Shown here: positions 1 to 5,932 of the stretch, piece by piece
Layout: the number at the start of each line of letters is the position of its first letter
Position numbering within the stretch: the stretch's first letter is position 1
NCBI GenBank assembly: GCA_023544495.1
Contig: JAMJFV010000112.1
Coordinates: forward strand, 1-6,626
DNA: 6,626 nt
Source: ANME-2 cluster archaeon
GTDB taxonomy: Archaea > Halobacteriota > Methanosarcinia > Methanosarcinales > Methanocomedenaceae
Direction: 5' to 3'
Translations under genes and position numbers: made by a program
The notes under the pieces: generated by a model
The model's input: the letters and a program-made list of their open reading frames with translations, nothing else
Told to the model about the DNA's origin: nothing
Databases searched by the model: none

Positions 1-324
1 CAGGCAGATACTCTGGCCTATACTACTGAGAAAGCCCTGTCCGACCTGGGTGATAAGGTGTCCGAGGAAGAGCGCACGTCTATCACAGAAAAGGTAGCGA
101 AGACAAGAGAGGCCATTGCCAGTGATAACAAGGATACTATCCAGGCAGCCATCGATGAACTTACCAGGGAGATGCAGAAGATCAGTACCAAGATATACGA
201 GCAGTCCGCACAAGAGCAGGCTGCTGCTGGTGCTGAAGCTTCAGGACCCGAAAATGAGGGTGAGACTGGCGATGACAATGTAGTGGATGCCGAGTACGAA
301 GTTGTAGACGAGGACAAGGATTAA
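1..324 (+). CDS. dnaK: Chaperone DnaK (Hsp70), C-terminal end only
   Basis: This is the last 107 codons of DnaK; the frame is open from base 1 and ends at TAA 322-324, and the ATPase and most of the substrate-binding domain lie outside the window. What is visible is the helical lid: charged amphipathic helices, with DKVSEEERTSITEKVAKTRE near residues 18-37 of the fragment and TIQAAIDELTREMQKISTKI after it. A low-complexity Ala/Gly/Glu linker follows, and then an acidic tail with VVDAEYEVVDEDKD, close to the C-terminal EEVD-like tails of bacterial-type DnaK. The family is an ATP-driven cytosolic chaperone working with DnaJ and GrpE. The complete dnaJ lies 49 nt downstream on the same strand, which supports the call. 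No start codon is claimed: the GTG at position 58 is an internal valine. The family assignment is very secure even from this fragment. Confidence 0.95.
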   Translation, partial: QADTLAYTTEKALSDLGDKVSEEERTSITEKVAKTREAIASDNKDTIQAAIDELTREMQKISTKIYEQSAQEQAAAGAEASGPENEGETGDDNVVDAEYEVVDEDKD

Positions 325-340
325 TTTATTGATCCTTATC

Positions 341-358
341 CTTTTGTTTATTTTTTTT
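341..358 (+). terminator. T-rich tract between dnaK and dnaJ, possible partial terminator
   Basis: The 49-nt gap after the dnaK stop contains a pyrimidine-rich run that ends in eight consecutive T residues (351-358), followed by five A residues. Archaeal transcription commonly terminates at U-rich tracts without a stable hairpin, and no strong hairpin is visible here. The tract could reduce transcription into dnaJ. It could equally be an A+T-rich spacer, or part of a promoter, although it is only about 15 nt from the dnaJ ATG, which is too close for a normal TATA position. Confidence 0.3.
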
Positions 359-373
359 AAAAACTGATCCCAT

Positions 374-1543
374 ATGGCCGATAAACGAGATTATTACGAA
401 ATCCTGGGCGTTGATAAGAACGCCTCTGCAGATGAACTCAAGAAAGTTTACAGGAAGCTGGCACTGCAGTACCATCCTGACCGCAACAAGGAAGAAGGTG
501 CTGAGGAGAAGTTCAAGGAGATAAGTGAAGCTTACGGTGTGCTCAGTGATTCTGAGAAGCGTGCCAAGTATGACCAGTATGGACATGCCGGTGTTGACGG
601 GCGCTGGAGCCAGGAGGATATCTTCAGGGGAGTGGACTTTGATGACCTGTTCCGGGGTTTCGGTTTTAACGGAGGTGGTGGTGGTTTTAGCAGCAGTATC
701 TTTGAAACGATATTTGGCGGTAGAAGCCGCAGGCGTGGCGGACCCCAGCGGGGTTCAGACCTGAGGATCGACCTTGCTATAACGTTTGAAGAAGCCTACA
801 AAGGGGTTGAAAAGTCCATCAAACTGCCCAGGACCGAGAACTGTTCCACCTGCGGGGGAAGCGGTGCCAAACCAGGTACCGAACCCCGGACCTGTAAGAC
901 CTGCGGCGGCAGCGGCCAGACAACCCGTGCACAGCAGACGCCCTTTGGTCAGTTCATGACTACCAGCACCTGTCCCACCTGCCGGGGCAGAGGTAAAGTG
1001 GTAGATGAACCGTGCATTGAATGCCATGGCAGCGGCAAAGTGCAACAGAAACGTACGATAAAAGTGAAGGTTCCTCCCGGTATTGAGAGCGGTTCACGCA
1101 TGCGGGTCAGCGGCGAGGGCGAGCACGGCTCAGCGGGTGGCCCCCCCGGTGACCTGTTCGTGGATATTTATGTAAAACCTCATAAATTGTTCAAACGCAT
1201 GGGTAATGATGTTGTGGTGGGGGCAGATATCAGTTTCACCCAGGCAGCATTGGGTGATGTGATCACGGTGCCCACTGTTGATGGTAAAGTGAAGTTGAAG
1301 GTCCCTGCCGGTACACAAACCGGGGCGACGTTCCGGGTAAAGGATAAGGGCATGCCCAATATCCATGGGTACGGGCAGGGGGATCTGCATGTGCAGGTAA
1401 ATGTGAAGGTGCCCAAGAAACTTGATGCGAAACAGAAAGAACTGCTCCGGGAATTTGCGAGGGCCAGCGGGGAGAAACCTGCTAAAGAGAATGAGAAGGG
1501 ACTGTTCGAAAAGGTTGTTGACGGGGTCAAGGAGAAGATCTAG
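374..1543 (+). CDS. dnaJ: Chaperone protein DnaJ (Hsp40, type I)
   Basis: Complete 389-residue DnaJ, the usual length for the type I family. The J domain occupies about residues 5-70, with the HPD motif at 34-36 that stimulates DnaK ATP hydrolysis. A Gly/Phe-rich segment runs from about 76 to 116 (RGFGFNGGGGGF). The zinc-binding region has four CxxCxGxG repeats, with cysteine pairs at 157/160, 174/177, 200/203 and 214/217, all intact. Two beta-rich client-binding domains and a charged C-terminal tail follow. The protein delivers unfolded clients to DnaK in the cytosol. ATG 374 is the only possible start: an in-frame TGA lies at 365-367. No convincing Shine-Dalgarno sequence precedes it. It follows dnaK in the same direction, the classic arrangement, probably acquired from bacteria along with the rest of the Hsp70 system. 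The TAG stop (1541-1543) directly abuts the transposase remnant on the opposite strand. Confidence 0.97.
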   Translation: MADKRDYYEILGVDKNASADELKKVYRKLALQYHPDRNKEEGAEEKFKEISEAYGVLSDSEKRAKYDQYGHAGVDGRWSQEDIFRGVDFDDLFRGFGFNGGGGGFSSSIFETIFGGRSRRRGGPQRGSDLRIDLAITFEEAYKGVEKSIKLPRTENCSTCGGSGAKPGTEPRTCKTCGGSGQTTRAQQTPFGQFMTTSTCPTCRGRGKVVDEPCIECHGSGKVQQKRTIKVKVPPGIESGSRMRVSGEGEHGSAGGPPGDLFVDIYVKPHKLFKRMGNDVVVGADISFTQAALGDVITVPTVDGKVKLKVPAGTQTGATFRVKDKGMPNIHGYGQGDLHVQVNVKVPKKLDAKQKELLREFARASGEKPAKENEKGLFEKVVDGVKEKI

Positions 1544-2344
1544 GGTGGAGATTTTGTATAAAGAATACAACAAGATTGTATGTACTTTGGTACTAATCAG
1601 CTCAGAAGTTAAATGGAAAGCTCTAATAACCTTCTTTAATACACTTTCTTTGGTAAATTGATGAACCTTGTTCAACCGCATGCAGTTTTTTGCCACATTG
1701 AAAAAAAGCTCGATATTTGACCTGAGTTCTCTAAAAACACGCCAAATTTCTAATATTTCCGCAAACTCTTTTACATTTTTCTTCCATATCCCTAATAAAT
1801 ATGGTTTACCATTCCAAACATCAAGAGGTGGTGATAAAGTCGACAAAATTCGCTTTATATCTGTATTCTTTCTGCCAAATATCATTGGAACCAACAAGAA
1901 CCTGCTAATCAGGATGTGATAATTCTTCTTAGATGTGAAACTTCTATCGCACAATATGAAGTCTCCCCTTCTCAGTTTTCGTGAATGACAGAGATTCTCA
2001 ATAAATTTTTCCAGGTGTATTGAATCATTCGGAGAGCCTTCAATTATCTCAAATCCCAATATCTCAAAAGTAACAGCATCAATTGCCAGAATGACTTTGT
2101 AGCCAACATAATAGCCTTGAGATGATGAAAACGACCAGGTATACCTTTTACCCTTGCCGATTTTATTTTTCTTCCTCCAGGTATTGATATCCATCGGAAT
2201 GGAAGTTGCATCAATTATAACATATCTTCGACCTTTTTGATGGGAGTTGGCTGATTTCTTGAATATGCTTCTGAAAAAGATGTTTATTGATTTATTTTCT
2301 AATTTTGAGATAAATTTATAAATCCCGTGTCGTTGACGTTCTAT
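1544..2344 (-). pseudogene. Truncated DDE transposase gene (IS4/IS5-like superfamily), missing start and stop
   Basis: A reading frame of 267 codons without a stop, reading right to left, resembles DDE transposases common in methanogen genomes. Numbering from the codon at 2344, I see the first catalytic Asp in VIIDATSIP (D45), then SFSSSQGYYVGYKVILAID, the SPNDS motif (104-108), the second Asp in DFILCDRSF (D133), and Glu in RSNIELFFNVAK (E212). That last stretch fits the R-x3-E-x6-K part of the IS4-type signature, though the preceding Tyr is absent. The conserved tail segment (NKVHQFTKESVLKK) is present. No ATG, GTG or TTG occurs in frame before the ATG at 2194, which lies after the first catalytic Asp, and a stop sits at 2345-2347, so the N-terminal part is lost. 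No stop occurs before dnaJ either; the frame runs on antisense inside dnaJ to 1130. Base composition is about one third G+C in a sampled line, clearly lower than the neighbours. This is an inactive fragment of an inserted element. Confidence 0.85.
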
Positions 2345-2361
2345 TCAATCCCACACCAACA

Positions 2362-3078
2362 TCAATCAAATATCTCAGGCACTACCCTGCGCGCAACTTC
2401 CCTGTACGCCGCAGCCAGATCGCCCTTATCGAACCTGAACACATCCTTATCCAGCGAATCCCCGGTCTTCTTATCCCACAGCCGGCAGGTATCACAGGAT
2501 ATCTCATCCCCCAGCACGATCTCACTATTTCTGCGACCGAACTCAAGTTTGAAATCCGGCAGGATCAATCCCCGTTCATCAAGGTATGCTTTAAGGATCT
2601 CATTTATCTTAAGCGCGGTCCGCCGTATCTCAGCAAGTTCTGCCCTGGTCGCAAGCCCCAGCGCCACGGCAATATCCTCGTTGAGCATGGGGTCATGGCG
2701 CGAATCGTCCTTATAGTCCATCACTATCACGGGCTCATTCAGGACCTGCCCTTCCTCAAAAGGATACTTGCGGGTCATAGAACCAGCAGCAATATTGCGG
2801 ACGATAACCTCTACCAGGATTATCTGAACGGCATCAACAAGCATCTCGTGGTCTGACAACATCTCCCTGTAATGGGTCTTGATACCATTCTCTTCCAGCA
2901 GTTCAAAGATCTTTTTGGATATCCGGGCATTATAATAACCTTTTTTTGGTACTTCAGATCTCTTTTCCCCGTCAAATGCTGTAAGGCTGTCCCTGAAATC
3001 CATTATCAACAGATTCGGGTCTTCGGTGCGGTAAATAGTCTTTGCCTTTCCTGAATACAACTCGTCTGTCTTCTTCAT
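2362..3078 (-). CDS. purC: Phosphoribosylaminoimidazole-succinocarboxamide synthase (SAICAR synthetase)
   Basis: This enzyme joins CAIR and L-aspartate using ATP to give SAICAR in de novo purine synthesis, in the cytosol. The 238-residue length is typical of the single-domain archaeal and bacterial enzyme. Visible family motifs are YSGKAKTIY (8-16, nucleotide-binding loop), the DGEK stretch (36-39), EVIVRNIAAGS (90-100), a DDSRHDPML segment (124-132), DFKLEFGR (175-182), DEISCDTCRLWD (191-202) and LDKDVFRFDKGD (209-220). The common form of the fifth motif has Pro where Cys195 stands here; I believe Methanosarcina relatives share this Cys. The ATG at 3078 is supported by GAGGTT 6 nt upstream. 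Its start lies 51 nt beyond the stop of the ATP-grasp ligase gene, so it may be the last gene of that transcript or have its own promoter. Its 3' side borders the transposase remnant; the C-terminus (ARRVVPEIFD) looks native, so the insertion did not damage it. Confidence 0.96.
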   Translation of the reverse strand: MKKTDELYSGKAKTIYRTEDPNLLIMDFRDSLTAFDGEKRSEVPKKGYYNARISKKIFELLEENGIKTHYREMLSDHEMLVDAVQIILVEVIVRNIAAGSMTRKYPFEEGQVLNEPVIVMDYKDDSRHDPMLNEDIAVALGLATRAELAEIRRTALKINEILKAYLDERGLILPDFKLEFGRRNSEIVLGDEISCDTCRLWDKKTGDSLDKDVFRFDKGDLAAAYREVARRVVPEIFD

Positions 3079-3084
3079 GTAATC

Positions 3085-3090
3085 AACCTC
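3085..3090 (-). promoter_or_regulatory. Shine-Dalgarno site of purC
   Basis: Read on the minus strand the sequence is GAGGTT, followed by 6 nt (GATTAC) and the ATG of purC. This is complementary to the 3' end of archaeal 16S rRNA and fixes the start at 3078. The spacing is normal. Confidence 0.65.
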
Positions 3091-3112
3091 GCGGGAGAAA
3101 ATAATTAATGTG

Positions 3113-3119
3113 CATAAAA
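3113..3119 (-). promoter_or_regulatory. Possible TATA-like element upstream of purC
   Basis: The minus strand reads TTTTATG within the 51-nt gap between the ligase gene and purC. A TATA element here would place transcription start about 25 nt downstream, just at the Shine-Dalgarno site, which is marginal. A second A+T-rich stretch (ATTAATTATT, 3100-3109) is nearer the gene but would give an almost leaderless transcript. Either, both or neither may act; read-through from the upstream operon is equally possible. Confidence 0.18.
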
Positions 3120-3129
3120 CATGATAATA

Positions 3130-4017
3130 CTACCCATCAACGTCTCCCATCACATATCTGACTACATCAGTGGTCACGTCAATGCCGCATGCTTCAAAGA
3201 TACCCCTGCCTGAAGGCGTCCCGTTCACCTCAAGGATGCTCAATCCTTCTTCCCCTTCTATCAGGTCCACCCCGGCGTACACCGCACCCACAGCCCTGGC
3301 TGCACCGCATGCCAGCTCTTCAATTTCAGGTGACAACAGGCAAGGTTGGGGCGCTCCACCCTGTGATAGGTTATTTATCCATGAACCGGGAGGAGCATTT
3401 CGATATATGGCACCTGACACCTGTCCGTCCACCACAAACACCCTGATATCCCGTCCGGGATTCGGTATATACTGTTGCAGGTACAGCACCCCCCTGCGCT
3501 CCAGGTGCTTCACAAGCAGTTTTTTGGAAGTATCATCGTTTACTACGCAGTGTATATCCAGACCCTTGAAACCAAATATGGGTTTTATCACAGCCTTCCC
3601 CCAATCCCTGACAACATTAACCGCCGTATCAAGGTCAGTAGTGAGAACAGTGTCGGGAGTAGATAGTCCCTGTTGCCTGAACATGTACGACGACATGTGT
3701 TTATTGGCCGCCGTCTGTATGGCCATGGGCGGATTTACGATCCTGATCCCCAGTTCGTCCAGATTGCACAGTACATCGAACCGGTAGGACATACCCTCGG
3801 TATCACCGCCGCTTCCCCCAACATCACGCACGATGACCGCATCCAGCGACCTGAGGTTCATGTTCCCTGATACCAGTTCATTTTCCTTGAGTATCCGGGT
3901 GATAACATCATGCAACCTGAACACAAAAGGTAATCCGCCAGCACCGGTCACGGCTTCATACAATGCACGTGCAGTCCAGTCCTGCGGGTCGGTAACTGCT
4001 ATGCCGATACGTTTCAT
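3130..4017 (-). CDS. mptN: RimK/MptN-family ATP-grasp glutamate ligase, probably tetrahydromethanopterin:alpha-L-glutamate ligase
   Basis: A 295-residue ATP-grasp enzyme of the RimK group, which forms an amide bond between a carboxylate and the amino group of glutamate at the cost of ATP. Visible features are an N-terminal pre-ATP-grasp domain (1-95), NKH (105-107) before the ATP-grasp fold, AVIKPIFGFKG (142-152, nucleotide-binding loop), the hinge LQQYIPNPGRDIRVFV (180-195), R206, a W-x-N-N segment (213-216), and the metal-binding acidic residues D251 and E263 with N265 in ILEVNGTPSG. In Methanosarcinales, MptN adds glutamate to tetrahydromethanopterin to make tetrahydrosarcinapterin, the C1 carrier. 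The related CofF adds glutamate to coenzyme F420, and bacterial RimK modifies ribosomal protein S6, so the exact substrate is inferred from lineage and length. The ATG overlaps the TGA of the upstream DUF434 gene by 4 nt (ATGA), implying translational coupling. The fold call is certain; the substrate is a moderate call. Confidence 0.7.
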   Translation of the reverse strand: MKRIGIAVTDPQDWTARALYEAVTGAGGLPFVFRLHDVITRILKENELVSGNMNLRSLDAVIVRDVGGSGGDTEGMSYRFDVLCNLDELGIRIVNPPMAIQTAANKHMSSYMFRQQGLSTPDTVLTTDLDTAVNVVRDWGKAVIKPIFGFKGLDIHCVVNDDTSKKLLVKHLERRGVLYLQQYIPNPGRDIRVFVVDGQVSGAIYRNAPPGSWINNLSQGGAPQPCLLSPEIEELACGAARAVGAVYAGVDLIEGEEGLSILEVNGTPSGRGIFEACGIDVTTDVVRYVMGDVDG

Positions 4018-4700
4018 CCTGAGAGTCCCCCTATCACGATCGGGATTATATTCAATTCTTCCAGCACCCTGGCCTGGATATTCACCACGTTATGTACTGC
4101 ATCGATAATGGTACCGTCCGAAGTGGCCACTATCATCCCGCAATGCTTGAGATCATAATCAACATGCCTGGAAGTCCTGGCATTGCCTGTAAGACCGGCT
4201 TTCCCCATCCTGTCGCCCACCCATTTTACCAGATCGCCGCTCCTGCTTGTCTGGCTGTCGAAGAGGAACTCCATCCTGCACGCTTCACAATGTGACAGTT
4301 GCCCGAGTATGGAATCCAATGCTCTTACTGTCACATCCGAGCACCGGTAATTCCTGAACACTCCCCTGGCATCCCTGATAAACCCGTCATCACAAAGGTA
4401 GACCGGTTCACCTTTGAGTGCGGATTCCACACCGATAAGGACATTATACCCATCCACCCAAATTTCTTCACCCACCAATTCTCCCCATTCAATGGTCTTT
4501 TTTTTCCGTGCCCGAGCTATCCTTTCACTGTAGATGACCCTGCCGAACACGTGGCGGATAGTGATATCCAGCCCGTAATGGTTGCATACATACGTAATGG
4601 CCCCCGCTCTTGTATACCCCCTCTCCAGCAGGTATCTGATATCACATACAGCCATGTCCTCAGCAGAAATATGTGTATCGGCCATTACCTCCACTGTCAT
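4014..4700 (-). CDS. DUF434/DUF5616-type archaeal protein, possible PIN/NYN-like nuclease
   Basis: A 228-residue protein that I recognise as the archaeal DUF434-containing family; its function is unknown. The N-terminal third (about 8-60: a helical DIRYLLERGYTRAGAITYV stretch, then a basic RARKKK) corresponds to DUF434. The remainder begins with EIWVDGYNVLIG (79-90), the type of first strand and acidic residue that opens NYN/PIN nuclease domains. Further acidic sites follow: D104/D105, FLFDS (D148), VDYD (D181, D183) and ATSDGTIID (D195, D200). This pattern of acidic residues at strand ends is why I suggest a PIN-like fold; it is inference. Cysteines include a CEAC pair (138-141), without other obvious zinc-site partners. 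I chose ATG 4700 because GGAG lies 8 nt upstream; a TTG at 4706 would overlap pelA but leaves too little room for that site. It is 2 nt after pelA and overlaps mptN by 4 nt, so it is almost surely in one transcript with both. Confidence 0.75.
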   Translation of the reverse strand: MTVEVMADTHISAEDMAVCDIRYLLERGYTRAGAITYVCNHYGLDITIRHVFGRVIYSERIARARKKKTIEWGELVGEEIWVDGYNVLIGVESALKGEPVYLCDDGFIRDARGVFRNYRCSDVTVRALDSILGQLSHCEACRMEFLFDSQTSRSGDLVKWVGDRMGKAGLTGNARTSRHVDYDLKHCGMIVATSDGTIIDAVHNVVNIQARVLEELNIIPIVIGGLSG

Positions 4701-4702
4701 GA

Positions 4703-5752
4703 TCAATACTCCATCTTGAACCGTAAAATTGCTGCAATACCGCCCAGACCGTGCAACCTGTGACCAGGCTCGAATTCGGTACTGAACACCACAACTTTGC
4801 CCCGGCTGTGTTCAATGCTGAGTATGAATGCATCAATATTTTCACCTTTCTCCCGTCCCTCCCTGAGCAGTTCATCAGTGATGAGCAACGTATCTACTGA
4901 ACCCATATCCCTGGCCTGCCTTACTGCATCCCATCCATAGGCTACAGCCCCGTCGGTTGCAATTCGCTCCATCAGTTCTTCCATGAGCATAGCCTCCCTG
5001 GCAATCCTGGACTCTTCCACGATCCTGTCGACAGCACCGCGCCTCAGCACTTCCTGGTAACCGGAAACTCCTATGGTTACTGTATCCTCGGTACGGGCCC
5101 GGGCTGCCAGTTCAGGTTTTTGTATTTTCAGGGTCTTTATAAAATCATCCTTCGTGAATCCGGGCCCTGCCACGATTACTGCCTCGTTCCCGCCCGCAGC
5201 TTGTTCAAGCTGGCCGATAACCTGGGCAAAAAAGCCTTCCCTATGGCTGGATTCACCCTTACCCGATCCGGTCCTGACATGAGAATAATCCTCAACCCCG
5301 AACTGTCTGACAAGTCCGATGGACGCCTCGCCCTCTTCAATTGTCAGTATGACCACCCTGGGACGTTTTGCTGCGGTTTCAGCTTCCTTGATCCGCTCAA
5401 GCTGGTCGTTCTTCCAGGTTTTTATTACAGAAAAGTTCGTTCCTTCTTCAATATTCAGGGTATGATATGCACTTACATCCTGCCCGCTCTCGATCACCCC
5501 ATGCAGGCGCAATCGGTTCGAGAATTTGTGGAACTCGATGGTTTCTATGCGCACCCCGAGACGCATAGGTTTCTTCTCCATCTTTTCAGGTCTAAGCTTA
5601 TCTGTAGCCCCCTCTACCTTGCGCTTGGTGAGGGCGAAAACCAGGTCGCCGGGCTCAACAATGTATTTCAGGTGCCACAGGTCGTCAAGGGATTCGGGTG
5701 TAAGAGCGATCTCACCGTCCCTGCCTTTGAGGTTCCTTTTGGTTACTTTCAT
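4703..5752 (-). CDS. pelA: mRNA surveillance protein pelota (aPelota, Dom34 homologue)
   Basis: A full-length 349-residue archaeal pelota. This factor resembles release factor eRF1, binds the A site of stalled ribosomes with aEF1A, and with ABCE1 splits them (no-go and nonstop rescue). Three domains can be read: an N-terminal Sm-like domain with GDLVFALTKRKVEG (35-48) and RLRLHGVIESG (80-90), typical of pelota; a central eRF1_2-like domain (about 131-260) with VVILTIEEGEASIGLV, the EGFFAQV segment and the AGPGFTKDDF hallmark (195-204); and a C-terminal eRF1_3 domain (about 262-349) with DTLLITDELLR and the LHGLGGIAAILRF ending. It lacks the GGQ motif of release factors, as expected for pelota. 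The ATG at 5752 starts a canonical MKV N-terminus, with only a weak AGG-containing ribosome site (AGGTTTTGA) just ahead. The DUF434 gene follows after 2 nt. Confidence 0.96.
   Translation of the reverse strand: MKVTKRNLKGRDGEIALTPESLDDLWHLKYIVEPGDLVFALTKRKVEGATDKLRPEKMEKKPMRLGVRIETIEFHKFSNRLRLHGVIESGQDVSAYHTLNIEEGTNFSVIKTWKNDQLERIKEAETAAKRPRVVILTIEEGEASIGLVRQFGVEDYSHVRTGSGKGESSHREGFFAQVIGQLEQAAGGNEAVIVAGPGFTKDDFIKTLKIQKPELAARARTEDTVTIGVSGYQEVLRRGAVDRIVEESRIAREAMLMEELMERIATDGAVAYGWDAVRQARDMGSVDTLLITDELLREGREKGENIDAFILSIEHSRGKVVVFSTEFEPGHRLHGLGGIAAILRFKMEY
4709..4712 (-). promoter_or_regulatory. Shine-Dalgarno site deciding the DUF434 gene start
   Basis: The minus strand reads GGAG, inside the last codons of pelA, 8 nt before ATG 4700. 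It favours that ATG over the TTG at 4706, only 2 nt from the site, and over the later in-frame ATG at 4685. Confidence 0.5.
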
Positions 5753-5777
5753 TCAAAACCTATTGTGTACTGGCAGG

Positions 5778-5789
5778 TTATGTTATTTG
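5778..5789 (-). promoter_or_regulatory. Possible TATA-like element upstream of pelA
   Basis: The minus strand reads AAATAACATAAC about 26-37 nt ahead of the pelA ATG. It is A-rich and roughly placed for a near-leaderless archaeal transcript, which would agree with the weak ribosome-binding site of pelA. The match to a TATA consensus is poor. The 166-nt gap after the DHH gene makes a promoter for the pelA operon somewhere here likely. Confidence 0.2.
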
Positions 5790-5857
5790 CTGTTAGGATT
5801 TTCTAAAACAGAAGGAGAAATACTGCCTCGAAGCGTTCACAGCCTATCACTGATGGT

Positions 5858-5932
5858 GGATTATTTGCAAAGGTTGATTGAAAAGGTTGATCACGAAGGG
5901 TTATTTACCAAAGGTTATTTACGGTAGTTTAC
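5858..5932. repeat. Degenerate short tandem repeat, about 10-14 bp unit, six copies
   Basis: On the + strand six consecutive units start with GG: GGATTATTTGCAAA (5858), GGTTGATTGAAAA (5872), GGTTGATCACGAAG (5885), GGTTATTTACCAAA (5899), GGTTATTTAC (5913) and GGTAGTTTAC (5923). Exact sub-repeats are AAAGGTTGAT (5869-5878 and 5882-5891) and GGTTATTTAC (5899-5908 and 5913-5922). The last two units overlap the stop codon and final codons of the DHH phosphoesterase gene; the rest lie in the gap before pelA. The array could have arisen by replication slippage, or could be a set of protein-binding sites upstream of pelA. Nothing in the sequence settles its role. Confidence 0.6.

Noticed and set aside
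58..324. A small separate gene starting at GTG 58
   Set aside because: The same frame is open to base 1 and the protein is the DnaK C-terminus, so the GTG is an internal codon.
1180..1530. A 116-codon minus-strand frame inside dnaJ
   Set aside because: dnaJ is complete with all motifs on the other strand; the frame carries no family resemblance.
1544..2360. Possible terminal inverted repeats of the element: GGTGGAGATTTTGTATA at the left edge and, reversed, GGTGTGGGATTGAATAG at the right edge
   Set aside because: The match needs gaps and covers few positions beyond the first GGTG; chance similarity in A+T-rich sequence is as likely.
3170..3787. A 205-codon + strand open frame opposite the ATP-grasp ligase gene
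   Set aside because: Composition is rich in Ser/Pro/Arg without any recognisable motif; it is the shadow of a well-supported gene.
4701..4706. TTG at 4706 as the start of the DUF434 gene, giving a 4-nt overlap with pelA
   Set aside because: The GGAG site would then be only 2 nt away; ATG 4700 has an 8-nt spacing.
5120..5806. A long open frame on the + strand (228 codons) opposite pelA
   Set aside because: It lies wholly antisense to a clear pelota gene apart from a short extension, shows no family motif, and is explained by the codon bias of pelA.
5801..5821. Short inverted repeat (TTCT-AAAAC-AGAA) upstream of pelA as a hairpin or terminator
   Set aside because: The stem is only 4 bp and A+T-rich, and no T tract follows in the relevant direction.
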